Notes: generated by a model from the letters alone, not told the origin. Counted from the first letter of the stretch, positions 24,159 through 36,201 are shown. The stretch: DNA of 64,000 bases from Hypericum androsaemum (GCA_963995505.1 OZ023185.1:124001-188000), one strand, 5' to 3'. A program made the numbers and translations.

Positions 24159-24847
24159 TGGTATCGACTCTTCTTTATGTACGTAGACTTGGAGGGTGGG
24201 GTCCACGTCGATGCGCCCCTCTAATTGTAATAAAACGCATCACATGGAATAAAATGAATAATGTGACAATAAATTGGATCTGGCTTCCAGGAGAACGGGA
24301 CAACCCCACCCCCGCGACTTGCCTCGCAATAATGTCTCTCTCATAGTCACATGTGCCAATTAATCATTGGGCCTTCCCTTCCCATCGCAATATCACCCTT
24401 CCCCTGTGGATTTCACGACTGTTTGGTCTGATTTGGATATTTAATAATTATGACTCGTAAATCAAAAAAATTATACCTAAACTAATCTTTTTTTCACATG
24501 GATCCTGCAACACCTACTTTAATATCATATTTGAATCTCTTAATCTAAACTAACTGCAACACCTACTTTAATATCATATTCAGAATCTCTTAATCTAAAC
24601 TAAACTAATATTAAAGCAACGGATACTTGTATGTAGTATTAATTCATTGTTGACATCATTCATTCATTAACATTTCCTAAGCCACAAGAAATTTGTACTT
24701 CCTTCTCAAACAAAACATATTATAGGTAGGGATCATTATTTACACGATTTGTACAACGTATTAGCATGTATGGATCATGTTATCTCACATTTCATAAATC
24801 TCATAGTCATGTACATTTGCGTATCCAACAACTTATATCAAACAATA
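24159..24847. other. intergenic DNA with a short direct repeat
   Basis: AT-rich. A 60-bp segment (CTGCAACACCTACTTTAATA...CTCTTAATCTAAACTAA) is duplicated at about 24507-24555 and 24552-24605. No gene seen. Confidence 0.4.
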
Positions 24848-24856
24848 ATAAAACAA

Positions 24857-25620
24857 GGATAAATTACTTTCAACTATCTTGTGTTTGACCTTATATTTTT
24901 TAAGGTCCCTTGTGTTTGAAATATGATTATGTTGTCCTTTGTGTTTAATTTTATTATATGTTCGGTGCTCTAATGTCCAAATTAGTGATTTTCTCCGATA
25001 AACTTCCAAAAGACACAAATGTCCCTCCTATTTAAAAAATCAAAAATTTCTCTTTTCTTCTCTCTTCATCATCTCTCTTTCCTTCTCTCTTCGTCTTCTT
25101 CCTCCCACCTTCAACCAAAACTCAAACTCAAATCTTCTTAGTGAGAATCAAAACTAATTAGAGACAAAAACTTGAGCCTCGAAAATCAAAGGACATTTTT
25201 TTAAAAATAAATTAGAGAGAATCAAAACTTGAAAAATTGATGGCAGAATCAGGCAAGTTTTTATTCTCACTAACTAATTTTTTAAAGAATTTTCCTTTGA
25301 TTTTTTAGGCTCAATGATCTCTCTCTAATTAGTTTTAGTTCTCATTAAATAGGTTTAGATTTGAGTTTTGGTTGAAGATGGGAGGAAGAAGATCAAGTGG
25401 AAGGAAGAAGTTGAAGTGAGAAAGAAAGACACATTTTTTTTAAGTGGGAGGGGTATTTGTATCTTTTCACGTGAGAATTCGCCGGAGAAAATCACTAATT
25501 TCGATAACTGGAACTCGAACGTATAATAAAACTAAACACAAGAGACAACATAATCATTTTTCAAACACGAGAGATTGTAGAAGATATAAGACCAAACACG
25601 AGAGATGGGGTAATTTAACC
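24857..25620. mobile_element. foldback Mutator-like element (764 bp)
   Basis: Nearly the whole element is an inverted repeat: 24857-25200 pairs with 25280-25620 (left end GGATAAATTACTTTCAACTA). It is flanked by a perfect 9-bp duplication ATAAAACAA (24848-24856 and 25621-25629). No coding sequence. Confidence 0.85.
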
Positions 25621-25680
25621 ATAAAACAATAAATACGGGGATGTTCATGTTATAATTTGTATATTGTATCTAAAATAGTA

Positions 25681-25784
25681 AGATAATTAATTGATAGAGT
25701 TGTTCCTAATCAGTATCATATTCTTGAACGTCAGATAATTAATTGATAGAGTTGTTCCTAATCAGTATCATATTCTTGAACGTC
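25681..25784 (+). repeat. 52-bp tandem duplication
   Basis: Two adjacent identical-looking 52-bp units start at 25681 and 25733 (AGATAATTAATTGATAGAGT...). The second unit ends in the target site of the LINE fragment that follows. Confidence 0.9.
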
Positions 25785-25785
25785 A

Positions 25786-26222
25786 GATTTGGGGTGTCTG
25801 AAATTTCTTTGCCCAGAAATTAGGCATCTCCTGGTGCGGGGGGATTCTTGGGAAAATGTTTTACAGGCTTGCTTGGGATTGGTTAGGGGAAGCATGAGTG
25901 AGAAGGTCATGTTGGCCACTTTTGGAGCTACGATTTGGGATATTTGAAAGATTCGCAAACGGTGAATCTTCGACAGCACTAATTCGGACAAAGAGCTTCT
26001 CGTTCATACTATCGTGTACCATATCCGGGAATGGTTGTTTTGATCCAACACAATGTCCGATCAAGCAAACCAAGACTTGGTTCTCTACCTAGAAGCCATT
26101 AGGGATTGGTGAAGGAAGGGCGTTTGACCCTGTTTGTAATTTTGGGGCAGAAGTTCCCAATTAGGACTGTCCTTTGTACAATTTACCTATATATAATACA
26201 ATATCCACTTTCCAAAAAAAAA
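25786..26222 (+). mobile_element. short 5'-truncated LINE tail
   Basis: Only the 3' end of an L1-type element is present. The translated sequence has the conserved C-terminal W-I/R-N region (TIWDI.KIRK, 25930-25965), broken by stops, and ends in a poly(A) run (26213-26222). It is flanked by a 12-bp target duplication TCTTGAACGTCA (25774-25785 and 26223-26234). Confidence 0.75.
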
Positions 26223-26234
26223 TCTTGAACGTCA

Positions 26235-27260
26235 AACAAAGTAGTAAGAAACTTATGGGTGTGGGTACATGAAGAATAATTCTCGAAAAAAAATTAGGGT
26301 TCATGAAGAATGAAACCAAACATATGAAATGAGTTATTGGGAGGGACCACACAAGGGGACAAGGACCGCCTTTATGTGGGCCGCCCGACTTGTACTAGTC
26401 GTAGAGAGTGGGGTTGACGTATAAACGTATGCGTCCGTATTTTTTGAGAGGATTTTTTTAGCGGAATATGTGTCCGTATGCACTTGCAAGTTTTGTGTGG
26501 CTACCATCCATCTATTCTCATTATACAATTTTGGGATTCAATATCTCTTAGTTTCTTATCGTTTCGTACTCCTTTATAATTTCATTTTGGGTTTCTAGTT
26601 CACTTCTACCCTGTAATATAATGTATTATTTATTTTTTAAGAGATTATATATATATTATATATATTAAGTGGATCGGGCAAACGGGGTTTTGGATTGAGT
26701 AGGGACGACATAAAAGTCATCTCTACGGAGAGAATTTCGTTTGAACCATCAAATTTTATTAAAAATCGTGTCTAGAGATCTGAAATTCATAAAAAATTAT
26801 GTCTATAACCAAAATCACATGATCCATTTAAGTGGGAACAAATCTTCTCCCACTGAATTCAACCCCTTTATGGGTGGTCGCATTATGGGTACGTGTACCT
26901 GCGGTATCACGGAAACTCATCCATCGTTTTGCTTTTAATTAGGCAGATGGGATCGGTCCGGGAGTACCACGCGCTTCATCGGATTCCGATTCCAAACCTT
27001 AATCCAGTCAAATCTAAATTGGTTTTCTTGTTGATATGAAATCCCAATACATTATCAATTAAATTTAAATGAAACCAATCATCCCCTCAAACTAATAACT
27101 CCGGTCGTCTAACACCTTATCGGATTTATGCGACCCAAATCTTATCCTATACTTAGAATCTCTGAGCTAAAGTAGGATATTTGAACTAAATTTTAACAAG
27201 ATTTGAGGCCGCAATCTAGTTTTTAACATCTAATAATGTAAATATGTAACATTTATATTT
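26235..27260. other. AT-rich intergenic DNA
   Basis: Includes a TATATA run at 26647-26665. No gene, RNA or complete transposon was recognised. Confidence 0.4.
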
Positions 27261-27825
27261 GGGCAAATTACTCTCAGGCCCCTGGTGTTTGATATATTTA
27301 AGGCTCGCCCTCCTGTAATCCGGTAATCGATTAAAAACTCCCCGAAATTTAGTTTTATTATACTCTCAGGCCCCTCGCTGATGAATTTAGAGGGCTCCTC
27401 CGACGGTGACCCTCCAACTGGGTCAACGACAGCGAGGGAGGCGGAACCGGGACGGGCTCAACAATGTTGTCGTCTTGGATGTCGTCATCTTCTAAGGTGA
27501 AGGGATGGGCGCCAGAGACCACGGACTCGACTCAACGAGGCCGAAGAAGGAGAGGAGGTAGAGGTGTGAATTTTTTATTTTGATTTTCATTTTTGGTTGC
27601 CGAAAAATTTTGTTCCCCGGAAAGATGACTGGAGGTTATAGTTGATCGAACTAAGGGTATAATGATCATTTCAGTAATAAAATAATAATATCTTCACTGC
27701 TGACATCAGCGAGGGACCTGAGAGTATAATAAAACAAAACCTCTGGGAGTTTTTAATCAATTATCGGAATACAGGGGGGCGAGCCTTAAATATACCAAAC
27801 ACCAGGGGCCTGAGAATGCCTTGGG
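27261..27825. mobile_element. Mutator-like element, right end diverged
   Basis: The left arm (27261-27385, starting GGGCAAATTACTCTCAGGCC) matches inverted sequence at 27703-27822, including CACCAGGGGCCTGAGA near the right end. The outermost right bases have diverged and no 9-bp duplication is visible. A GC-rich, non-coding-looking centre lies between the arms. Confidence 0.65.
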
Positions 27826-28284
27826 TGAGAATGACGGGCTGGAGAACGCCAGGATGGAGAGAATACCTCAAGATGGGCCTCCGAGATGGAGCTCGTCGGA
27901 TTTGTTAAGTCCGCATTTGTATCATTGTTATGGGCCGCCCGAGTTTGCACTAATGGGTTGGAGCTTGCCCAAGTTGAAGATCGTTTGGCTTTGGAGATCA
28001 CCTGGTCTCGAAGAACGCTGGCATCGCTGGGCCTAAGAACGCCCGCATCGGGTTGGCGAATGCCCGCATCGGGCCCGCGTTGGTGCGTGCATGCATGGCA
28101 TTGGGCTTGGCGAATGCTGGCATCATCGAGCTAGAGAACGCCCACATCTAAACTTAATAAATGCCTGAATCGTTGGGCCTTAGAATGCCCTCGTAGGCTT
28201 GAAGAATGCCAGGCAGGGCTTATGATTTTGGGTCATTCGTGAATTTGGGTTAGATGGTATTTTGGCGGAGACGTTCAGAAGAAG

Positions 28285-28905
28285 TCGGAACCAAGTCGAC
28301 GTCATTGATGTGACTAAGACAGTTCAGGTTTGTCATCATAAGACGAGGCTTGGTCGACGTCATCGATACGACTAAGGCAGTTTAGTTATCGATGTGACTA
28401 AGGCGGCTTGAGTTTCTCATCATGAGCCAGGGCCAGGTCAGCGTCATCGATGTGGCTAAGGCGGTTAAAGTTTCTCATAATGAGACGAGACTTGGTCGCC
28501 GTCATTGATACGACTAATGCAGTTTGCATATCGATGTGACTAAGGCATCTTGGGTTTTTCATCATGAGCCGGGGCCAGGTCGGCGTCATCCATAAGGCAG
28601 TTCGGATTTCTCATTATGAGATGAGGTTAGGTCGATGTCCTCAATGTGACTAAGGCAGTTTGTGTTTCTCACCATGAGCCGGAGCCAAGTCGACGTCATC
28701 GATATGACTAAGACAGTTTGGGTTTCTGATCATGTGATGTGGCTAGGTCGGCGTCCTCAATATGACTAAGGCAGTTTGGACATCGATACGACTAAGGCAG
28801 TTTGTGTTTCTCATCATGAGGCGGAGCCAAGTCGGCGTCATCGATATGACTAAAGCGGTTCGAATTTCTCATCATGAGATGAGGTTAAGACGGCGATGCC
28901 TCTAT
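28285..28905 (+). repeat. about nine imperfect tandem copies of a ~62-bp unit
   Basis: The unit contains ATCGATGTGACTAAGGCAGT, then TTGGGTTTCTCATCATGAG, then CCGGGGCCAGGTCGGCGTC. Some copies are shortened to the first ~25 bases. Spacers are absent, so this is not a CRISPR-like array. Confidence 0.85.
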
Positions 28906-28976
28906 ATAAGAAAGGCACGGGCACGAGGGCATCATCAACAACACAACAACAATATTTATCTTTATCGTTCTCCCTT

Positions 28977-29085
28977 AGCTCGTATCTCTCTTTCTACCCT
29001 TTATGTTAAGCCTGTATCTCTCTTTTCACACTTTCTGTTAAGCCTGTATCTCTCTTTCCACCCTTTCTGTTAAGCCTGACATTGG
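28977..29085 (+). repeat. three copies of a ~36-bp pyrimidine-rich repeat
   Basis: GTATCTCTCTTTCCACCCTT followed by TCTGTTAAGCCT recurs three times just downstream of the TATA box, in the likely transcribed part of the LTR-like block. Confidence 0.75.
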
Positions 29086-29220
29086 GACGACCAAGTTCTC
29101 TTAGCGTTCTCGTAGCCCGTAGTACTTTTTTCACCCTTCCATTATGCCGATCTTTGAACGTCCATTCCAGATCCGTCTCAGAAAGTCTTAGTGTTCTTGT
29201 ATCACTTCCACCACCAACAC

Positions 29221-31687
29221 CTTAAATGAGTAACACATCTATTATCCACTTATACATGAACTACTCTTTTTGTACAGTTGGTGAGATTAGAATAGTTTCT
29301 CTTTGTTGTTCTTTTGGAACACCTCCCAAAGGTGTATAGTGGAGAGCTTAAGGTCCCATTTGGTGTAAAAGTTTATTAAGGAGTAATATAATCATTTCTT
29401 ATACAAAAACCATTGGAATTCTGAAGTTTTGAGATTTCAAGATGAGTTATGAGATGATATGAGTTTAGAATCCAGAAGTGTAAAATCAGCGGCAAGTTGG
29501 ATGGATGGATATCTAGTAATAATTAACATCACCATTAAATGGTTTTAGGAGATCTCATGACTATTTGAAAAAAAAACTGATGGGGATCTTCTTAAACGAT
29601 ATAGGGTTGAAATTAAGGGTTGAAATTTATTAAAAATTCACTTATATTTTTGAAAAAATCAAAATAAATAACATGCCCAGGATTAGAATATGTTCTTGCT
29701 GCGTCTGATATTTATAGAAGTTATATAAAATCGAGGTAATTAACAAGAAGTTGGAAAAAGTGGGAAGATGCAGTGCACTATCACTTTTAATATGGAAAGC
29801 ACTAAAAATTAGGCGGACTATGACTTGTACTCACTGTATCGTTTTCTTCGAGATGATGCAACCAATCGTTGAGTCCCAAAGAGATAAACCTCTTTCCTTT
29901 TCTTTTCTTTTTCCTCGAGTAACAATTTATTAGGCGGAACCAAATTATCATAACTGAACGAACCATTCTATTATAATTGAGCAAATCATTTTATCTCCGA
30001 TTCTGAAAAATTTTACACATCCAGGACCGAATCCACTCCCGATCCAAACTTCCATTTTGTTTCGTAGCCTCCATTCTTATTGTCCAAGTATAATATTGCA
30101 ACGCATCCGCTTATTTTCTGTTTGAGTATAACTAATTGTTTGTGTTTTTAAAAATTAAAAAATGAAATCATAAATATTATCAAACTCAAATTCAACGATG
30201 TTCCAATCTGACTAACGTAATTACTATTATAATTTTGACAAAAAGAATAGAGGTATAATATTTCAAGACAACACTAAATGAGAGCCCCGAATAATACGAG
30301 AATATCGGGTACTGAGCAGGAAAAATTATAGGTATGCATCGATAAGCTAAACTGACATTTAATAAAATAGAATGATGTATAAAAAAATGTCAGCCACAGA
30401 TTAGACTAAAGTCCACGGCACAATGATTAATTAACCGTTTAATTGCTTTTTTCTAAGAGCGTTTCCCACAGATGGAAAGAAGAAAATCATGGAGGAAGCG
30501 ATAGGATGTTGGGATCGGTCCCGGAGGACAAATTCAGTACGATACTGGAAGATTTTTATTGAAAGATATGTTGAGACTATTTTACAAAAATACAAAAATA
30601 TGGGAGGCAAAATAAAAATTGCCCACAACAATTGAATCGTAACTGAGTAAACCATTGAATCATAACTGGGACGATCCCGATTTATCCAGAACAGAAAAAA
30701 ATGGACCATTGAATCATAACTAAGTACACCATTGGATCGTTCAGGACGGTCCTGGTTAGATTTGGTCTTCCAGGATCAAATCTGCTCCCTAGGATTTTTA
30801 GCCCAAAGACTAGGATGTGTTGTCAAATTAAAGGAGGTTCAAGATTCAAATTTTGACGAGTATATACATAGTATAAAATTTTATCTTTCAAAAAAGCTAT
30901 GGAAGAAATTGATAACACATATTATTACTGTAGCTCAGACAAATTTGCACGCGAATGTACATTTTAATACGAAAAATGTTATTATTATACGTGTTATATG
31001 TGTATAAGTGTACTATACATTTAAAGTGTACTATTCAACTATCTAATTATTAGATAATTGTTACTATATAATTAATATATTTAATAATAAACTACCTCGT
31101 TCGGTACAAGACCACTTGAGAATTCTAGCCTTCGGAAGAAAATTCTCCCCAAAAACCAGATTTTTTCATCCCCACCCATATTGTATTGATTTGGCATTGA
31201 TGATATGGAAGTGTAGGACAGGAATAATTAAGACTGGGCACTGACATGTATGCACCACACACACAGAGAGAGAAAAGAAAGGAGAGGAGAGGTCCATATT
31301 TCGAAATAACCGATCAACTTTATTCATGCATATAACTTCATTTCGAAACAAACAACAAATTTTATACGTATAACATACTTGGTCTTGGTTAGGTTGGATT
31401 CATGGCTTCTTTAAATAATTGTGAGAAATTTAATTACGGGATAGAGGTGGGTTGCTCCTGGCCAGACTTATCCGCATCTCATATGGGGCTCCCCAACCCC
31501 TTCCCCATCCCATGTGAGCCTCCAAGACTAGCTAAAATCATCGCTCAATAATGACCCTATATATATATACATACATACATATATACATACACATATATAC
31601 ATACACGAGAACACTGTAATTTTATAATTCGTATGAATTTTTAATTATAATTGTGTATAATGAGTTAAATTTCACATACACAACACA
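29221..31687. other. AT-rich intergenic DNA
   Basis: About 2.4 kb without a supportable gene. There are AT-rich frames below 100 codons, a TATACATA microsatellite at 31557-31605 and no recognised transposon ends. Degenerate repeat DNA is likely but not demonstrated. Confidence 0.4.
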
Positions 31688-31696
31688 TAAAAAATA

Positions 31697-32312
31697 GGAA
31701 AAAGTCTACTTTAGTACTATATGGTATAGCAAAAAATTACTTTAGTATCCTATAGTAAAAAATCGACCAATCAAGTCATACTTATTCTAATTAACATCAC
31801 TTAGGTCTGCGGGCAGCTGCCCGAACCCGTCTCGTCCTGCCCGAAAGCTGCCCGACCACGTGGAACAGCCACATCATCATCCGCTGATGACGTGGCACCA
31901 TCTCTCTCCTTTCTTCCCCCCTCTCTCTTCCCTGTCTCTCCTTCTCCCCTCTCTCTCCCCAGAAAAATTTCTCTGGCCCAGATCGAAGTAAAACCATGCC
32001 CCTTTTATGGATAGAAGCCCGGGGAGCTACGTCATTAAAGGCCACGTCATTAAAAATTGGTGATGTGGCTGTCATTAAAAATTGGGGAAGGAGGAGAGAG
32101 AAAGAGAAGAGAGAGGGGAAAGGCCACGTCATTAAAAATTGGTGATGTGGCTGTCTTAGTTGGACAGGCAGGTCGGGAAGGGTTCGGGCAGCTTCCTCGT
32201 GGACCTAAGTGATGTTAATTGGAACAAGTATGACTCTATTGATCAATTTTTTATCACAGAGTACTAAAGTAATTTTTGGCTATATCATAGGGTACTAAAG
32301 TAGTTTTTTTCC
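31697..32312. mobile_element. foldback Mutator-like element (616 bp)
   Basis: The outer ~125 bp (GGAAAAAGTCTACTTTAGTA...) are repeated inverted at 32188-32312. The flanks are a perfect 9-bp duplication (T, six A, TA) at 31688-31696 and 32313-32321. Inside, GGCCACGTCATTAAAAATTG is repeated directly at about 32039 and 32121. No coding sequence. Confidence 0.85.
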
Positions 32313-32467
32313 TAAAAAATATGGGTAAAATATGCAATTTCTAATTTAGTATCATAATTTGATCCATAAACTCTATAACTGTTGGAAATATAGTTGATTC
32401 AGACACATGCAAAATTTAGGCGGGTGTGCTGTCGCACAATGTAGACTTTTTTTTTCAGATTGTACTC

Positions 32468-33090
32468 TGAAAAAAGTTGTCCACTCAAGATATCATGATG
32501 AGGAGAGGGTCCTTGTTGTCCTGGGATTCGTTATGCCCTCTCTGCTAGAAAAAGGATGAATCCAATGACCATCTGCTACTACATTGCATATTCACTTGGT
32601 CTTTCTGGAAATATTTTGCTGGTTTGTATGGGATAAGCTGTTGTTGAAGTCCATCCCTGAGTTCTGCTCGGTCAAATTGGAAACGATTGGCGAGAAATGG
32701 TATGGATGCGAAGGTTTGGTTGACTCTATTCGAAATAATTCTATGAGGCATTTGGCTACATAGAAATTGAGTTATCTTCAAGGGAGAAATGAGCGACAGA
32801 AAACTTCTCACTCATTCAATGCTATTGCACGCTCGGGAATTGGTGGTGTGGACTAAGTAGTTAACGGCTTTTGGAGGTCAATGCTTGCTTCTGTACCTGC
32901 TATCAAATAGATCTTAAGGTTGGAATGGTTGGATGCAGCAGAAGGTTTGAGGTTTGAAGATACTCTTTCTCTAGTGTAATTTTTTTCTCAATAAATTTTG
33001 CCACATCGGGATTTTAAAAGGCGAACGACCACGAGATTACGAATTCGTCTGCCGTAAATATTATAATAAAATTTACCTCTTAAAAAAAGG
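32468..33090 (+). mobile_element. 5'-truncated LINE tail related to the 16-22 kb element
   Basis: The translation shows RRGSLLSWDSLCPLC, DESNDHLLLHC and VWLTLFEIIL then GIWLHRN, matching the zinc-binding and tail region of the larger LINE, with stops at several sites. The 3' end is an AATAAAATTTACC-plus-poly(A) tail. I could not find a convincing target duplication. Confidence 0.75.
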
Positions 33091-33325
33091 TTGGAGATTT
33101 CTAGGCGACACTGAGCTTCTTAGGCATTTAACAATTTTTTTTGACGAATTGTAAATTTGGGCGGGTTTGTAAGGTTGTGTTTGTAGTGCTATCAGAGACG
33201 TTATTTTCCTCATAAGGATTTCTTACTGGATTTTACCGTGTCAAGGTTTTGATTAGGTCTATGGCTACGGACACGACCGCATATACCACTTCAAGGTATA
33301 CATGAGATGGGTTGTAAATATATAT

Positions 33326-35178
33326 TGTTGGGATGGCGAGAAATAGGAAAGACTTATTTCCTATTCCTATTCTGACTAGGTTTTGGACTCCTAATCTGAC
33401 CTAGATAGGTTACTTGTACACCAAGGGTTTGCGTCTATATAAAGGCATGTTACCCTAAGGTTTTGTATGACTTTGTGGCTCAGAAACTCATCAATAAAAG
33501 TTTTCCTTTCTCTCCGTGGACGTAGGCATTAGGCCGAACCACGTTATCTCTTGTGTCAGTGTTCTTTGCGCATTTTGTTCTCCAATTGCTAAATTTCTAA
33601 TAATTGGTATCAGAGCTTGGGTTGGAGGATGACGGACGGCACGAAGTTTACTCTTATGAAGTTCGATGGTTCTTCGAATTTTGGGTTATGGCAAAGGCGT
33701 GTCAAGGATCTCCTCGTGTAACAAGGGATAGTTATCACGCTCTCTGAGAAGAAGTTCGAGAAGATGGAGGAGCAAGAGTGGGAAGAGTTGGAAGCCAAGG
33801 CAGTAGCGAAGATTCGCTTGTGCTTGGCGGATGTTGAGGAGCCACCAGCTGGGTTGTTGAAGAGGATCCAGGTCGGAGTCAAAGAAGTTCAATGGAAGTG
33901 GCTTCAAGTGCTGAGAAGGGCGCATGAAGGGGACTATCCAGGATGAACTGGGGATCAAGACAACGAGGAGAGATCTGTATCCACAACCATTGCCACATGT
34001 TCAGACGGGTCGGATGGTGACTGGCTTTCTGTCTCATCAAGTCCAATGCATCCTGGTAATCTCTTTTTGTTAGGGACCTTGAATTATAACAATGATAGTT
34101 ATAAAGGTAGGCTAAAAAAGATGGATAAGGATGCGATGGTAGGGATGATGGGTGAAAGAAAATACCTACAGGTTAGTGGAGAACATTATTATAGGTGGAG
34201 TCACATCAATAGGTCTGATGAAGTGGGAAAAAGCTCATGTGTGATGGAGCAAAGGCTTGATATGGATAGTTTGAGTGGAGTTGGGATTCGCGGAGACAAA
34301 GTTAGCAAGTTTCTGCTATGGTTGTCTAAAGAGACGTGCACGTCAAAGGTGTTTGGTAGGTTTTGCATGGGGAATGCGAAGCCGTTGGTAGCACCACGGG
34401 CGAATCGGGTATCTCACTCAAGGCCGAACAGTAGAGTTCGAGGCATGTTGAGGGTTCTACTTAGTAGAACAAAAGGTTGCCATTTGTATGCTATGACGAG
34501 TAGCATTGGTTTGAGGCAAAAAGGTCCAACGGAAGAGCGGTTTGAGGTTGCGGAGCATAGGGCTGACCGAAAATAGAGGACGCGTCTATTGGTCACAAGG
34601 TTGCTTCAGAAAGTGGACTCGCTAGTTGGGGTTCAATAGAGATTGGAGGAAATAGGCCAAGCAAGCTCAGAAGCTCGAGCTTGAGGTCTGACTCCATGTG
34701 ATTGAACGGAAAAAGGTGGTGAGAAAGTTGAGATGGTATTATTGATGGCAGTTATCTATGGTCCGAGATGGAGTCGGTGGAGTCGGATTGGTTTTGCAAG
34801 ATCTCATGGTTCTTCATGGGGCGGTGTTTTGTCAAGGTGGAGTTTGTTGAAATTCGGGTGAAGCTTCATGGTTCTTCCACGAGATGATTTCTCGCCAAGG
34901 TGGAGATTGTTGGGATGGCGAGAAATAGGAAAGACTTATTTCCTATTCCGACTAGGTTTTGGACTCGTAATCTGACCTAGATAGGTTACTTGTACACCAA
35001 GGGTTTGCCTCTATATAAAGACATGTTACCATAAGGTTTTGTATGGCTTTGTAGCTCAGAAACTCATCAATAACAGTTCTCCTTTCTCTCCGTGGACGTA
35101 GGCATTAGGCCGAACCACGTTATCTCTTGTGTCCGTGTTATTTGCGCGTTTTGTTCTGTAGTTGCTAAATTCCTAACA
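33326..35178 (+). mobile_element. internally deleted Ty1/copia-type LTR retrotransposon (1.85 kb)
   Basis: LTRs at 33326-33602 and 34908-35178 share the start TGTTGGGATGGCGAGAAATA and end CTAA(T/C)A. They are flanked by a perfect 5-bp duplication TATAT (33321-33325 and 35179-35183). A primer-binding site complementary to initiator tRNA-Met (TGGTATCAGAGC) begins at 33605 and a polypurine-like AAGGTGGAGAT precedes the 3' LTR. Each LTR holds a TATA box (CTATATAAAG). By eye the LTRs differ at roughly 16 bases plus a 6-base gap, so the insertion is not recent. The internal region (1.3 kb) is too short for gag-pol. Confidence 0.88.
33629..34576 (+). pseudogene. copia gag remnant and unrecognised frames
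   Basis: From 33629 the frame reads KFTLMKFDGSSNFGLWQRRV then KDLL, a stop, and KKFEKMEEQEWEELEAKAVA then KIRLCLADV. This is the N-terminal copia gag signature. Soon after, the frame closes (33945). A 176-codon open frame (34046-34576) follows; part of it (DKDAMVGMMGERKYLQVSGE) faintly resembles the protease-integrase junction of copia polyproteins, but the rest is unrecognised. There is no integrase core, reverse transcriptase or RNase H. Confidence 0.65.
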
Positions 35179-35183
35179 TATAT

Positions 35184-35822
35184 TTATACAAAATCAATAA
35201 AATCAACTTACCAAAAAAAATACCCTATAACTGTTAGATTTTGAATAAAAAATGGATTTTAAAGGTATACCACATGTATTTATGTATGAAGACTAGGCAC
35301 ATTGTCATAATTCTAATACATTCACTTAAGAAATGCATGTGAGTATAATAGGCCGAAAAATATTAAAGCGCGGGAGGGGAGTTGGTCATATAAATATTCA
35401 ACCAAAAGAGTGATATACATAAGAGAGAGAATAAAAGCATTCACATGGTCCATGTGCTTTCGCGAGGCCACCATCTCTTCTCTTCTTTCACAATTAAAAA
35501 AATGATTTCTTCTTTTTTCTTTAATGTAGAGCTACTTAACATATATATATACATAAAAGGAAATGAAAAGAAGTAACGTTATTTTCGGGCTTATCTCACG
35601 GATCTTGCCTCCCCAGCCCACTATGCTTTCGCTTCACTCCTTCCCTGCCTATAAATTCCAAGTCTCCCTATATCTTTTCCCTTTAGGACTCGACCTCCAC
35701 TACACATAACATAACATAAATATAATATCTTGTACCGTACCATTATATATCATTAGTGCCGATCAAATATTCTAAAATCAGCAGGATAATTAAGCATCAA
35801 TCAGGAAGAAGCAAGTAAGAAG
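35184..35822. other. upstream region of the small-protein gene
   Basis: AT-rich. CT-rich and TATA-like sequence (CTATAAATT, 35648-35656) lies about 170 bases before the ATG and could be the core promoter. No other gene. Confidence 0.4.
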
Positions 35823-35960
35823 ATGGCTTCGTGGAAGAAAACCATCAGCACCCCTTTCAAGAAGGCCTGCACCTTCTTCAACCACCAGCAGCAGCAGCAG
35901 CAATCACGGGACAAGAAGCCCCACCACCACCCTGGTACGCTCCCCACCCATGGCATTTCT

Positions 35961-36000
<40 letters not shown>

Positions 36001-36201
36001 TTTTCAAGTAGAAACCATCAAATTATGTGGGTAATGGATGATGAGGAATGGATATTGGTGGATGCAGGAGGGGATGAGAAGCGACTGGTAATGGATCTGC
36101 ACGGAGAAGTGATGGCATGCGCGTACGAGGATGTCCAAGTTATGTGGTCCATCCTCGACAAGTCCAAATCCCCCACCGCCTACCTCACTTCTTCTTCTTA
36201 A
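35823..36201 (+). CDS. small uncharacterised plant protein (81 aa)
   Basis: Two exons, 35823-35934 and 36068-36201, with clean GT/AG borders. The product starts MASWKKTISTPFKKACTFF, has a Gln/His-rich middle (a CAG/CAC trinucleotide run), and ends in VMDLHGEVMACAYEDVQVMW then SILDKSKS. Both ends look like a short protein conserved across flowering plants that I recall only as 'uncharacterised'. The basic, aromatic N-terminus could be membrane-binding or a targeting signal. No enzyme motif is present and I assign no function. The intron carries a TA microsatellite followed by a T run (35963-36005). Reading straight through the intron would add TYIYIYIYI-type junk, which supports splicing. Confidence 0.7.

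Larger units (their letters stand above)
27826..29220 (+). repeat. LTR-like block: tandem array, TATA box and transcript-leader-like sequence
   Basis: The block starts with scattered GAA(T/C)GCC motifs (27826-28215). A tandem array follows (28285-28905), then a TATA box CTCTATATAAG (28910-28920) and a pyrimidine-rich downstream region. The order resembles U3 repeats, promoter, R and U5 of a retrotransposon LTR. No matching second copy, primer-binding site or target duplication was found in the window, so the assignment is tentative. Confidence 0.45.

Noticed and set aside
28285..28905. Regularly spaced repeat array that might suggest a CRISPR array
   Set aside because: The units are directly adjacent, about 62 bp and imperfect, with no unique spacers, and the DNA is plant nuclear.
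33605..33616. TGGTATCAGAGC as part of a tRNA gene
   Set aside because: This is only the primer-binding complement of initiator tRNA-Met in LTR elements (also at 49113). No cloverleaf surrounds it. I found no tRNA or rRNA gene in the window.
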